Made by a program: the position numbers and the translations under genes
Assembly: GCA_038323575.1 (NCBI GenBank)
Contig: JBBQHB010000012.1
Span: forward strand, 14,563-78,562
Reading direction: 5' to 3'
Length of the DNA stretch: 64,000 nt
DNA from: CAINVV01 sp038323575
GTDB taxonomy: Bacteria > Bacteroidota > Bacteroidia > Bacteroidales > Prolixibacteraceae
Part shown: positions 53,074 through 62,466 of the stretch, piece by piece
Position numbering within the stretch: position 1 is the first letter of the stretch
How the letters are laid out: every line of letters begins with the position of its first letter
Notes under the pieces: model-generated
What the model was told of the DNA's origin: nothing
The model's input: the letters and a program-made list of their open reading frames with translations, nothing else
The model's database searches: none

Positions 53074-53661
53074 TCAGAACCTGAACGAGCAAAGCAACTG
53101 CACGGAATACATCCAGTCGTCATATGCCCCGAAATCATACATCTTAAACTCCCCGCCAAGCTGCCAGTGGGTACTGAGCGGGTAAATGTAGGAGGCCGAG
53201 AGTTGGTAATTGGAGAGCGACAAGGTATTGGTTACTATTTTTTGCCCGTTCTCCGTTGCGCTGTTGGTTAACCTGGCAAAACCAAAGCCGGTGCTGAGGT
53301 AGAAATCGTCCACAATCCGCATCCTGACCAACATCAGCATCGGGATTACCTGGCGGCTGATATCACCTTTCAGTGTGGAATTTGCTTTGCTTTGTAACTT
53401 AAACAGGGTGTAATATCCGGTTTCCACACCAAGGCTCAGCCGGTATTCAGGCTCCCAGAAAAACAGGAAACTATAACCGGCAAAGTCTTTGGACAGGTTC
53501 TGGTTTCCGTTGTCAAGGTTGTCGAAGTAATGGGTCCAGCCGCCGCCCAATGTCAGGGAGAAGCGGGTCGGCTTATCCGGGTACGGTCCGCCTGACTGCG
53601 GAAATGCTGTCATTGCGGTGAAGATGAAAACCAAAACAAATGCTGTCATTTTCCTGCCCAT
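53074..53661 (-). CDS. Outer-membrane beta-barrel protein, 195 aa
   Basis: An exported protein (signal peptide about 1-22, ending AFPQ) with alternating hydrophobic/polar strands, a Gly-rich start (FSLTLGGGWTHYFDNL) and a C-terminal strand ending SFRF with terminal Phe, as recognised by the Bam machinery. It resembles small OmpW/OmpA-like eight-stranded barrels. It is the last gene of a four-gene minus-strand cluster and starts 4 bases after the glycerophosphodiesterase gene. Confidence 0.82.
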   Translation of the reverse strand: MGRKMTAFVLVFIFTAMTAFPQSGGPYPDKPTRFSLTLGGGWTHYFDNLDNGNQNLSKDFAGYSFLFFWEPEYRLSLGVETGYYTLFKLQSKANSTLKGDISRQVIPMLMLVRMRIVDDFYLSTGFGFARLTNSATENGQKIVTNTLSLSNYQLSASYIYPLSTHWQLGGEFKMYDFGAYDDWMYSVQLLCSFRF

Positions 53662-53665
53662 AGCG

Positions 53666-54913
53666 CTATTTCTGAATGTAATGGTAATAAGCTACAACCG
53701 ACGGAAAGTTGGTCAGCAATCCGTCGAACAATCCGTTGCTGAGGAAATCCTTGATCCAGGCCGGGTTGTCGATGGTCCAGCAGATGGCTGTCCTGCCATC
53801 TGCATGCATCTGTTTGACGAGGTCGTTTTGTGTCCCGAGTGTCCACCGGGGAGCCCAAATGATGGAATTGAGCGTTCTTGTATCTTCTATAGTCAGTTCA
53901 CACACGGATGGAATGTTCCGGTATCCCGGATAGGCCATGAAATCGTTCATTACCTCTGTGGAAGGAATGCCAACTACCACCACCAGGTCGCGCCCTTTGT
54001 CTTTCGCCCGTTTCAGGATCTTTTGCTGGATCGGGATCACCACTGACATCGCTTTGGTGTCCTCCTTCATGTCGAGGTAAACCGAAGTCAGATTGGTGCT
54101 GTCGACAACAAATGTCAGGGCTGCTTCGAGGGTGGGAATTTTTTCTCCCTTTATCAAACGCACAAAAGAGGATAACTGCGACCATGTGTAAGCCTCGATT
54201 TCACCTGCAAGGGGACCTTTCTGCGTGAGACGTGTGTTGATATCTGCATCGTGGTAAATGAATGCCACCTTGTCGCTGGTCAGCCTGACATCCAACTCTA
54301 TCCCTGTTGAACCCAACTTCTCCGAGAAATTGATCATTTCGATGCTGTTTTCCGAAACCGGAAGAAGGTCGGAGGTTCGTCCGCCCCCCCGGTGGGCAAA
54401 GATACCGAATTTTGTATTTTTCACCTTTTCTGAAAAGGGACGGAGGTACTCAAGCGTCAGCGACTGGTCGGGCAGGCTGTTACCGGTGCCGGTTGCTCCC
54501 CTGAGTACAATCTTTGAAGTGGTTTTGCCGGCTGCGATTTCACTGCCTCCTTCCGATTTGGAAATATGCATGCTGCACAATCCGGTGGCATCGCTGTAAC
54601 CATCCCTCCAGTAGCCCTGGAGGAAAACAACGTCATCCAGATAGCCTGCATCCATTACAAAATAGATGCCGTTAAAGCAGGCGAAAGAAAGACTTTTGCG
54701 GTTCCACTTCACGACGACTGTATCCCCGAAACTTCCGGATGAGGAGGTAACCCTGTAAATCCCGTCCATTAATGCTTTGGAGGAGGTTGCCAGGGGATGC
54801 GTCTCTTTAAGCACAGAATTCGGACCGGCAGAAGGCACAGGTATACTTAAATCGTTGCTGCAGCCCGCCATCAGCGCCCAAAAAACCGTGATACAAAGAA
54901 TAAGTTTCCTCAT
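53666..54913 (-). CDS. Glycerophosphodiester phosphodiesterase (GDPD), lipoprotein
   Basis: A 415-residue lipoprotein (signal ending MAGC, Cys18). Residues 45-165 form a beta-rich N-terminal region without known motif. The GDPD barrel (about 170-410) has FAHRGGG, ENSIEMI, GIELDVRLTSDKVAFIYHD (Glu, Asp and His of the metal/catalytic site) and YLDMKED. It would cleave deacylated phospholipids to glycerol-3-phosphate at the cell surface or in the periplasm. With the neighbouring metallophosphoesterase it suggests phosphate or glycerol scavenging. Confidence 0.9.
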   Translation of the reverse strand: MRKLILCITVFWALMAGCSNDLSIPVPSAGPNSVLKETHPLATSSKALMDGIYRVTSSSGSFGDTVVVKWNRKSLSFACFNGIYFVMDAGYLDDVVFLQGYWRDGYSDATGLCSMHISKSEGGSEIAAGKTTSKIVLRGATGTGNSLPDQSLTLEYLRPFSEKVKNTKFGIFAHRGGGRTSDLLPVSENSIEMINFSEKLGSTGIELDVRLTSDKVAFIYHDADINTRLTQKGPLAGEIEAYTWSQLSSFVRLIKGEKIPTLEAALTFVVDSTNLTSVYLDMKEDTKAMSVVIPIQQKILKRAKDKGRDLVVVVGIPSTEVMNDFMAYPGYRNIPSVCELTIEDTRTLNSIIWAPRWTLGTQNDLVKQMHADGRTAICWTIDNPAWIKDFLSNGLFDGLLTNFPSVVAYYHYIQK

Positions 54914-54920
54914 GGTAAAA

Positions 54921-55667
54921 TCACTTTAAAATCCAGCTGAATGTAAGTTCGGGAATGTGATATAACCTTTTAAAGGTTGGAAATGTCATCCACGTAGGCC
55001 AGTAATATTTCACATAACTGTCTTTGAAACCGATGATAAAGACCCTGTTTTCGTGGATCCTTTGCTCGATATAGAAAGCAACAGAATTACCGTTGTAGAA
55101 ATCTTTCGTATGGGTCAGTTCATTTTCTCCGGTTCTGGTCGATACCGAAGCAACGGTGATGATTTCAGCCTTCAGGGACAATACCATTTTTCTCAATTGA
55201 TAACTGCCGGAGATATTCGGGTAGTGGATCCATGCCTGGTGGGTGTTGTTGAATCCGAATTCTTTCATCCGCCCGGCAACAAAAGCCAGGTCCCAACCGA
55301 GTTTCAGTCCTACGCGGTCAAGGGTATAACCAAGCCTGGGGCCCAGGGAGAACTGACTGGATACTATGAGGGTAGTAAAATCACCTTCAAGTGACAATTT
55401 CAGGGGAAGGGTATAGTTCGCATGCAAATTAAAAAGAGGTGCATGGACGGATGTTTCGACCATGTCCTTCGGAGGTTTTACCATAGAGATGCCTGCCGAA
55501 GCTATGAACCGCTTCTTTTTAGTTATGTCGTAAGAAGGGATATGCATACTGGGCATTCTGACCATCATGGAGTCAAACGCACTCAATTCCTGGGCTCGGA
55601 CAGGCATAACCCCAGCCACAGCCACCAGTATTATCAGGGTGAGTAATTGAAAATTCTTCCGGTACAA
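54921..55667 (-). CDS. Putative outer-membrane protein, 248 aa
   Basis: An exported protein (signal peptide about 1-25, ending VRAQ). Beta-strand-like segments such as LSLEGDFTTLIVSSQFSLG, LGYTLDRVGLKLGW and YIEQRIHENRVFIIGF follow, and the end ELTFSWILK fits a last barrel strand. I do not recognise a named family. It lies between the GDPD lipoprotein (7-base gap) and the metallophosphoesterase gene (18-base gap). Confidence 0.75.
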   Translation of the reverse strand: MYRKNFQLLTLIILVAVAGVMPVRAQELSAFDSMMVRMPSMHIPSYDITKKKRFIASAGISMVKPPKDMVETSVHAPLFNLHANYTLPLKLSLEGDFTTLIVSSQFSLGPRLGYTLDRVGLKLGWDLAFVAGRMKEFGFNNTHQAWIHYPNISGSYQLRKMVLSLKAEIITVASVSTRTGENELTHTKDFYNGNSVAFYIEQRIHENRVFIIGFKDSYVKYYWPTWMTFPTFKRLYHIPELTFSWILK

Positions 55668-55685
55668 TTGGATAAAATATTATTC

Positions 55686-56618
55686 TTATAAAGATAACCT
55701 TATTTCAGCCGACCGCAAAAGTTCCCTGGAATATCCCCGGATGAATAGGTCCAGCATATTTCCCCTTCTTTGCACCACCAAATAAAAGAACCGCGGTTTG
55801 TCGCCTTGCGGAATTAAATCAGGATGTTTTTCTTTGCTTCCGGAATAAACAGGCTGTTCAAGTCCTCCTCCTCCGCCGATTACCAGGTAACGCTTGCCGT
55901 TTTTACCCGCAAAATATTCGAGGTTGTGTGAATGGCCGGTCACAAACAGTTTTGCTTTGGAGGAAGCTTCAAATCGTGGAACAAAAGCCTCCTGCACCTT
56001 GGCCGACGAACCTACCACCTTGCTGTTGCTGTAAGGGGAGTGGTGCGTGCAGACAACCACCACTTTGACTGACGAGTCGGCATCGAGCGAATCCATCACC
56101 GTCAGATACCATTGCTGCTGTCTTTTTTTATCCGCAGCCGGGAGCTTTCCAAAATTGGAGTTGAGCATTACCAGGGCAATAGAGTCAGTCCTGATACAAT
56201 ATCCGGTAACCGGTAAATCGGGGAATCTTTCGCGGTATTGGGCAATTCCCCTGGACGCGAAGTAGAGATACTCATGGTTGCCGGGAATGGCATACACTTT
56301 GGTTCCTGAAATGTGTAGATTTTTCAGAAATGCATCAATACCAGTCCATTGAGAACTTTTGGATCCTTCCCCAACCAGATCTCCGAGCATGAAAACGTAT
56401 CCCTTGTTGTTTTTTTCGATATCCCGGAAAAGGGAATCCCTGCCTTCTGTGTTGTTGTAAGCTTTGAGGATTATACGCTCAAGCGGCAGCGGTTGCTGGC
56501 TATCACTGATGAAATACAAAGAAGGACGGACCTCCTGTGCATGCAGCTTTGTGCACGGCACTCCCTGAAGGAACCAACCTAAGAGGAGAATAGAAATATA
56601 TTTTTGGCTGATTAACAT
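55686..56618 (-). CDS. Calcineurin-like metallophosphoesterase, exported
   Basis: A 310-residue protein with a signal peptide (about 1-27). The five metallophosphoesterase motifs are present: FISDSQ (Asp, with Ser-Gln where most members have D-x-H), MLGDLVGEG, IPGNHEY, CTHHSPYS and VTGHSHNLEYF. The first motif lacks the usual His (SDSQ), so one metal site may be altered; purple-acid-phosphatase-like relatives vary here. It is the first gene of the minus-strand cluster with two outer-membrane proteins and the GDPD. Confidence 0.87.
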   Translation of the reverse strand: MLISQKYISILLLGWFLQGVPCTKLHAQEVRPSLYFISDSQQPLPLERIILKAYNNTEGRDSLFRDIEKNNKGYVFMLGDLVGEGSKSSQWTGIDAFLKNLHISGTKVYAIPGNHEYLYFASRGIAQYRERFPDLPVTGYCIRTDSIALVMLNSNFGKLPAADKKRQQQWYLTVMDSLDADSSVKVVVVCTHHSPYSNSKVVGSSAKVQEAFVPRFEASSKAKLFVTGHSHNLEYFAGKNGKRYLVIGGGGGLEQPVYSGSKEKHPDLIPQGDKPRFFYLVVQRRGNMLDLFIRGYSRELLRSAEIRLSL

Positions 56619-56771
56619 TGAAGGATACTTAATTTAATTATTGCCGGTAGTGTCGGACCCTGTGCTTAATCAAGGGAATAGGCTGCAACTGCCTCAAAGG
56701 TAGTTAAAGCTTCGGATGTTGAACCGTTTATCCTTGTAAGAAGCGATACAATTCTTTTCAGTGCGTTTCAT

Positions 56772-57059
56772 TTGATCAAGGATAAAAACCGGATAAACGG
56801 AAATACTGTTATTTGCTATTATATTATTAATTTTCGGAATTCAATTCACTTTAAAGGAAGAAATATCAAAGAAAAAATACCGACATTCATCACGGTCGGC
56901 GATCAAGATGAGTGTGATCCTTCCCTTTCACGGGAAATGAACAGACTAATCGCAGGTTCAAAACTTGTCATATTTCCAAAGAACGGTCACATGACCTTCG
57001 AGGATCAACCAGTGCTTTTCATTTCTACAATCGATGAATTTCTTCATCCAGAAAAATAA
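56772..57059 (+). pseudogene. C-terminal remnant of a proline-iminopeptidase-like alpha/beta hydrolase
   Basis: A 95-codon frame in which only the part from about codon 32 looks conserved: IKEKIPTFITVGDQDECDPS (the strand leading to the catalytic Asp), SREMNRLIAGSKLVIFP, then NGHMTFEDQP with the catalytic His. The nucleophile elbow (GxSxG) and all N-terminal strands are gone; the first 30 codons look random. Confidence 0.7.
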
Positions 57060-57076
57060 TTAAAAACCAATAACAG

Positions 57077-57344
57077 ATGAATCCCAATCAACTGAGGGAA
57101 TTTGCCTCATCCTTTCAAAGAAAAGTCCCGGTTATTTGGGCGGACTAATGCATATCAACCAGCTCTGGAACACCTGGAGCAATCTTACACAAGTCGTAAA
57201 AACCGGTAAATCAGCGCATCCGGAAGAAATGATTGTTTTACGGAACAGGAAGTTTCGGATATGCTGGTTGCTGCCGGATTTGCAAATATAACCAGAATAG
57301 AATTTGAATCAGGGTTGAGTCAAATGGTTGCGGAACGGAATTAA
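57077..57344 (+). pseudogene. Multiply frameshifted remnant, perhaps of a methyltransferase
   Basis: Three frames must be joined: MNPNQLREFASSFQRK, then SPGYLGGLMHINQLWNTWSN to HPEEM, then CFTEQEVSDMLVAAGFANIT to ESGLSQMVAERN at the TAA 57342. The last part resembles the C-terminus of class I SAM-dependent methyltransferases (E-x-x-x-[ML]-[LM]-x-x-A-G-F). The first shift can be explained by one lost A in an A-run near 57120-57125. No SAM-binding motif is left. Confidence 0.4.
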
Positions 57345-57386
57345 ACATCGGGGAAATGAATAATCTTTTTTAAAAGCATAAAACAC

Positions 57387-60026
57387 ATGAAAACTTGCGC
57401 CGGAAAACAGGGGAAAGATAACCGTTGTTATCTCTTTTCAATTGCTGCTCTAATGATTCTTTGCATTTGTACTACACCATTGTTTGCTCAGAAAACAGGG
57501 AAAGACAAGTTTGATAAAAAGTCCCTCGTCGGAAAACAAAAGGATGACAGTTATGTCGTGCCTACCTTCCAGGTTATTGATCCGGCAGGAACCACAGTTA
57601 CATTCCCCGGCAGACCGGTCGACATTGCCCTTAATCCGGATGAAACAATTCTTGCCGTAAAAAACCTGAAGGACATCGTTTTCTTTGATGTCAACGCCCG
57701 AACCATACGACAGATTCTTAAACTTCCGGCAGGGGGGAACACCTTTACCGGCATCTGTTGGAGCAACAATGGTCAAAAGGTATGGACTTCCGATACGAAT
57801 GGCAACCTGCGTTCCGCAAAATTACAATCCGGCAGTACCTTTGCATGGGGTGACGAGATCCTGCTGCCTTCCCGGATTCTGGCAGACGGAAAGTTTGCCT
57901 GGGAGAATGAGGTGCTTGATAAATCCGCCAAAGCTGAAAACGGCAGGGCGTACCCGGGTGGTTTTGCCGTGGATGAAAAGAGCGGGTATATCTATGTCAC
58001 TTTAAACAGTAACAATGCGCTCGGCTTTGTGAATATGAAGTCCAACAAGTTTGAAGCATTTGTCAGGGTTGGTGTTGCACCCTATACTGTGGTGATCAAT
58101 GGAGATAAAGCCTATGTGACCAACTGGGGAGGCAGAATTCCTGGTAAGGGTGAAAAAACTGCAAATTCCGGAGGAACTGAAGTTGTCGTTGATCCGAAAA
58201 CCGGAATTGCCTCTTCCGGAACCGTTTCAGTTGTTGACCTCAAGACCAGGAAGGTTACAAAAGAAATAAAAGTCCTCCTTCATCCTTCGGGGATGGCGCT
58301 TCATCCTGACGGTTCTATGCTGTATGTCGCTAATGCCAACAGCGATCTGATATCCGTGATCAGCACCAGTACGGACAAGGTGGTTAAAGAGATAAATCCA
58401 AAGCCAGCGGAGGCATTGCCGTTCGGAAGTGCCCCGAATTCGCTGGCTGTTTCAGGAGACGGTAAAACACTGTATGTCGCAAATGGCGGCAATAACCTGA
58501 TTTCGGTGGTGGATCTGGCAACGGATAAGGTAGCCGGGTTGATTCCTGCCGGCTGGTACCCCGGTGCAGTAATTCTAAACAGGGAGGGGAATCAGCTTTT
58601 CGTCGCCAACACCAAAGGTGTAGGCACCCGCCAGCTCAGCAGCAATGCCAAAGGATATAAATCAAATGATCATTTGGGATCAGTCTCATTTATTCCGGTT
58701 CCGTCCAAAGAGATGCTGGAAGAGTATACCGTGAAAGCCGCCACCAATATGCGTTTGCCGGGGATTACCGAAGCGATGCAGCTTGAACGGGTAAAGGAGA
58801 AGCTCGTTCCTGTTCCGGTGAGGCCGGGTGAAAAATCGGTAATCAAACATGTGCTTTATATCATTAAGGAGAATAAAACCTACGACCAGGTCTTTGGCGG
58901 ATTGAAGCAGGGCAACGGGGACAGCACCTTGTGCCAGTTCGGCAGAAATGTCACACCTAATCACCATGCGCTTGCAGAGAATTTTGTGCTTCTTGACAAT
59001 ACCTACTGCAACGGTGTACTTAGCGCTGACGGTCATCAGTGGACCAATGAGGGTTATGTTTCCGACTATCTTGAAAAAAGTTTTGGCGGATTTATACGGA
59101 GTTACCCGTACAGGGGAGATGACCCTTTGGCTTTTGCATCCTCAGGTTTTATCTGGGATTTGGTGCTCAAAAAAGGTTTGACTTTCCGGAATTACGGAGA
59201 GTTTACCGAGGCAGTGACTGTACCTGCGAATATAAACTGGAGCACTATGTACAATGAGTATCTCAATGGCACAAAGAATGTCACCATCACGGCAAAATCA
59301 AAACTTCATACCCTGGAGCCCTATAATTGTCCGACTTTTGCCGGCTTTACAGGGAAAATACCGGATGTTTACCGGGCAAGGGAATTTATCAGGGAACTGA
59401 AGGATTACGAAGCAAAAGGTGAACTCCCTTCTTTTATGCTGATGCTGCTGCCCAACGATCATACGGTAGGAGTAAATGAAAACTATCCGACTCCAAGCGC
59501 GGCAGTTGCCGACAATGACCTGGCACTTGGTCAGATTGTGGAAGCTGTCAGCAACAGCAAATTCTGGAAAGAGACAGCCATTTTTGTGGTACAGGATGAT
59601 CCCCAATCCGGATTGGATCATGTGGATGGCAAGCGGACGGTTGCTTTGTGTATAAGTCCTTATACCAAAAGAGGAAAAGTTATCAGTACCCAATTCAACC
59701 AGAACAGTATTCTGCGGACAATTGAATTAATATTGGGATTGCCTCCTATGAGTCAGTTCGATCTGGCGGCAGAACCAATGGTTGATTGTTTCACGGATCA
59801 ACCTGATTTTACACCCTACAAAGCCCTGCCCAACCAGATTCCGCTTGATCAGATGAATCCAAAACTGACATCTCTTCACGGGAAGCAGTTGTATTGGGCT
59901 AAAAAATCGATGGAAATGCCTTTGGATGAAGCGGATGAAGCCAATGAGGATGACCTGAACAAAATTGTGTGGTATGCGGTGAAGGGATACGGGGTGCCAT
60001 ATCCAAAACGATCAAAAGAAGACTAG
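57387..60026 (+). CDS. Secreted YVTN beta-propeller / phosphoesterase fusion, second copy
   Basis: An 879-residue exported protein (signal peptide about 10-34, ending LFAQ). The beta-propeller at about 60-420 has YVTN blades (LYVANANSDLISVIS, LYVANGGNNLISVVDLATD). The phosphoesterase domain at about 475-800 starts YIIKENKTYDQVFGG, then GVLSADGHQWTNEGY, and has the second metal motif QDDPQSGLDHVDGKRT. Every motif matches the protein at 15565-18021 at the same relative place, so the two are paralogues. The substrate is unknown. It is a single gene, convergent with the histidine kinase operon. Confidence 0.9.
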   Translation: MKTCAGKQGKDNRCYLFSIAALMILCICTTPLFAQKTGKDKFDKKSLVGKQKDDSYVVPTFQVIDPAGTTVTFPGRPVDIALNPDETILAVKNLKDIVFFDVNARTIRQILKLPAGGNTFTGICWSNNGQKVWTSDTNGNLRSAKLQSGSTFAWGDEILLPSRILADGKFAWENEVLDKSAKAENGRAYPGGFAVDEKSGYIYVTLNSNNALGFVNMKSNKFEAFVRVGVAPYTVVINGDKAYVTNWGGRIPGKGEKTANSGGTEVVVDPKTGIASSGTVSVVDLKTRKVTKEIKVLLHPSGMALHPDGSMLYVANANSDLISVISTSTDKVVKEINPKPAEALPFGSAPNSLAVSGDGKTLYVANGGNNLISVVDLATDKVAGLIPAGWYPGAVILNREGNQLFVANTKGVGTRQLSSNAKGYKSNDHLGSVSFIPVPSKEMLEEYTVKAATNMRLPGITEAMQLERVKEKLVPVPVRPGEKSVIKHVLYIIKENKTYDQVFGGLKQGNGDSTLCQFGRNVTPNHHALAENFVLLDNTYCNGVLSADGHQWTNEGYVSDYLEKSFGGFIRSYPYRGDDPLAFASSGFIWDLVLKKGLTFRNYGEFTEAVTVPANINWSTMYNEYLNGTKNVTITAKSKLHTLEPYNCPTFAGFTGKIPDVYRAREFIRELKDYEAKGELPSFMLMLLPNDHTVGVNENYPTPSAAVADNDLALGQIVEAVSNSKFWKETAIFVVQDDPQSGLDHVDGKRTVALCISPYTKRGKVISTQFNQNSILRTIELILGLPPMSQFDLAAEPMVDCFTDQPDFTPYKALPNQIPLDQMNPKLTSLHGKQLYWAKKSMEMPLDEADEANEDDLNKIVWYAVKGYGVPYPKRSKED

Positions 60027-60153
60027 CTACCCATACTTCAGGATCATTTCCAATAACTGGACTTTTAAAGCAGGTTTAGCAATAAAATCGTTGCACCCTG
60101 CTTTCAGGGCAAGTTGAAGGGCTCGTCATCAACAACGAGGATGGTTATATCTA
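60027..60153 (-). pseudogene. Receiver domain remnant formerly attached to the upstream histidine kinase
   Basis: Just after the kinase stop, the minus strand encodes the first receiver strand (ITILVVDDEPFN) in one frame and, after a junction, the last part (LALKAGCNDFIAKPALK to LEMILKYG) ending at the TAG 60027. About 80 residues with the phospho-acceptor Asp are missing. The end matches the receiver end of the kinase at 5211-9071 (KAGCNDLIFKPI to IIKYG). One extra A in the A8 run at the kinase stop would put the first part in frame with the kinase. Confidence 0.8.
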
Positions 60154-62466
60154 TTATTTTTTTTCTGATATTTGCTTCGTAGCCCTGTGAGATGCTTCCT
60201 TACCTGCCACCACGAGGGGTATGGTTAATTCAAAGCGGGAGCCAATAGTCGGGAGAGAGGTCAGGCCAATTGTTCCGCGAATCTGGGTTGCCAGTTCTTT
60301 AGCTATGTTTAATCCTAGTCCGTAACCCCTTATTGCTAAGTCAATCGCTTCTTTTCCCCGGTAAAAAGTATCAAATATCAGCTCTTTCTCTTCCATCGAA
60401 ATCCCTATTCCTGTATCTGCTACATAAAACAGAATTAACTTATTCTTTAATTCGAATCCGATCTCGACTCTGCCCTTAAAAGTGTATTTTAAAGCATTCG
60501 TAGTCAGGCATCTAAGTATCTGTATGATCTTTATTTTGTCAGCACTGATAGTTAAATTGCCGTACTGTTCGGGGATATTTGCAACAATTTCAAGTCCTTT
60601 ATTTGAATCGTAACGGCTATAATTTACGCAAATTTCTTTGACTACATCTGAGGGCTTGAAATTTCTGGTAACCAGCGGCATCTTTTCACTTTGCAAACGG
60701 GAAAGGAGCATGACATCGTCGATCATTGAGAGTAACTCATTTGAACTTCTGTAAATTACTTCGGCATAGGTGTCCTTTTCTTCAGCATTTGCCTCATTCA
60801 TCAAGTCTGAAAATCCCAGAATTGCATTCATCGGAGTTCGGATCTCATGGCTCAGGTTATTCAGAAGCGCGGTTTTTAACCTGTTGGCATTTTCCGCCTG
60901 TTCTTTGGCTTCTATCAGTTCCTCTTTAGTTTTCCGCATCGTAGTGATATCAGTGGCTACTCCGACCAAGGCTACCAAGTCTCCTTTTTCATCACGGATG
61001 CCGGAAGTGGAAAGCAATACAGGGAACAATGATCCGTCCTTTCTTTTATTCATCGTTTCTCCGTGCCAACTGTCATCAATTGTTTTTTGAAGGATATCCT
61101 GGATTTCGGTGTCTTCTGCCGGATGAGGACGGATGATTTGGATATTCTGACCTATCAGCTCATCTTCAGTATATCCGTAAGTTTTTAAGAAAGACTCATT
61201 TATGTAAATAATTTTGTTGTTGAGGTCCGTAACCGACACACAATCACTGATACTTTCCAATGAATGAGCCAGGAGTACTATTCTCTTTTCTGCCTCCTTC
61301 TTTTCTGTAATATCTTCAATTATTGATAGTAAGCATGTTTCACTCCCGTATTCAATTATTTCGCCGGAATAGTTGGTTGTATAAATATTGCCGCCTTTAA
61401 CCCTGAAATTAATTTCATAATTCCTTAATGATCTGTCCTTACTGATTCTTTGCAGAATAAACTCGCGATCTTCCGGTTTAAACCATAATCCCAGATCCAG
61501 CGGCGATTTACCGATTAGTTCTTCCCTTCCGTATCCGGAAAGTTTGATCATGGCATCATTGCAGTCTATAAACGCGCCATCAGGGAACATGGTGATGCAA
61601 ATTGCCATTGGGCTTATATTGAATGCCGTAGAAAACTTCTCTTCACTCAACTTAAGTAAATTTTCAGCCTGTTTACGTACCGTAATGTCTATCAGGCTTC
61701 CGATAATTTTTTCAGGCAGCCCCAAGGCATTGTAAGCAAATTTACACGATATCATACCAAAGTTGGAAGAGCCGTCTTTATTGAGCAGGGTTACCTCAAA
61801 ATTTCTTACACTCCCGTTTTCACGCAGGGCAATCAGTAGCGCATTTCTTTCTTCAATATTCAGATAAAAATTAAAAATAGATCTGCCTAAAAGATCTTCC
61901 GGCCTGTATTGCCCTTTTGAGATAATCTGAATCGAAGGACTTATTTCCAGAATTGTTCCCTCCACAGATGTCTCAAAATAGACATCCTGCATATTCTCAA
62001 ATATGTTATGGTATTTTTCTTCATTCTTCAGTATTGCCAGCTCTGCCTCCTTACGCCCTGAAATATCGCGGATGATATGGATCAGATTGGTTGCTACACC
62101 TTGGGCATTGCGCAAAACAGCAACATTGGATTCAATAAGCAAGTTCGATCCGTCCTTCCTGACCTGATTATATTCGCTCATTGCGACACTTTTCCCTTTC
62201 AGCACCTCTTCAAGACGGGATTTGGCTTTTTCATGAAAGGCAGGATCGATTAAATCATAAATGTGCCGGCCGGTTATCTCGTCGGCTGTAGTCAAACTGT
62301 ACATGTCGAGCAGTTTGGCTGAAACCAGTTGCACAACTCCATCGAGGGTTGAAATAGCTATACCATCCGGAGAGCATTGGACAATTGCATGCCAAAGCGC
62401 TTCGGGTTCGAGAGGGATGTTGTTGGTCTTTTTATTCATTGCAGACTTTTCTCCCGGAACAATCAA
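60154..62466 (-). CDS. PAS-domain sensor histidine kinase (receiver lost)
   Basis: A 770-residue soluble kinase with four PAS domains (about 18-135, 145-265, 272-390 and 400-520), a HisKA domain with SHEIRTP and phospho-acceptor His540, and an HATPase_c domain (LTTNALKYTF, DTGIGIS, GYGLGLNIAKEL). PAS4 to HATPase is very like the last part of the kinase at 5211-9071 (LAHSLESIS-CVSVTD, FLKTYGYxEDELIG). Its original C-terminal receiver now lies broken in 60027-60153, so the phosphate acceptor must be another protein. Its start overlaps the end of the upstream kinase gene by 4 bases. Confidence 0.92.
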   Translation of the reverse strand: MIVPGEKSAMNKKTNNIPLEPEALWHAIVQCSPDGIAISTLDGVVQLVSAKLLDMYSLTTADEITGRHIYDLIDPAFHEKAKSRLEEVLKGKSVAMSEYNQVRKDGSNLLIESNVAVLRNAQGVATNLIHIIRDISGRKEAELAILKNEEKYHNIFENMQDVYFETSVEGTILEISPSIQIISKGQYRPEDLLGRSIFNFYLNIEERNALLIALRENGSVRNFEVTLLNKDGSSNFGMISCKFAYNALGLPEKIIGSLIDITVRKQAENLLKLSEEKFSTAFNISPMAICITMFPDGAFIDCNDAMIKLSGYGREELIGKSPLDLGLWFKPEDREFILQRISKDRSLRNYEINFRVKGGNIYTTNYSGEIIEYGSETCLLSIIEDITEKKEAEKRIVLLAHSLESISDCVSVTDLNNKIIYINESFLKTYGYTEDELIGQNIQIIRPHPAEDTEIQDILQKTIDDSWHGETMNKRKDGSLFPVLLSTSGIRDEKGDLVALVGVATDITTMRKTKEELIEAKEQAENANRLKTALLNNLSHEIRTPMNAILGFSDLMNEANAEEKDTYAEVIYRSSNELLSMIDDVMLLSRLQSEKMPLVTRNFKPSDVVKEICVNYSRYDSNKGLEIVANIPEQYGNLTISADKIKIIQILRCLTTNALKYTFKGRVEIGFELKNKLILFYVADTGIGISMEEKELIFDTFYRGKEAIDLAIRGYGLGLNIAKELATQIRGTIGLTSLPTIGSRFELTIPLVVAGKEASHRATKQISEKK

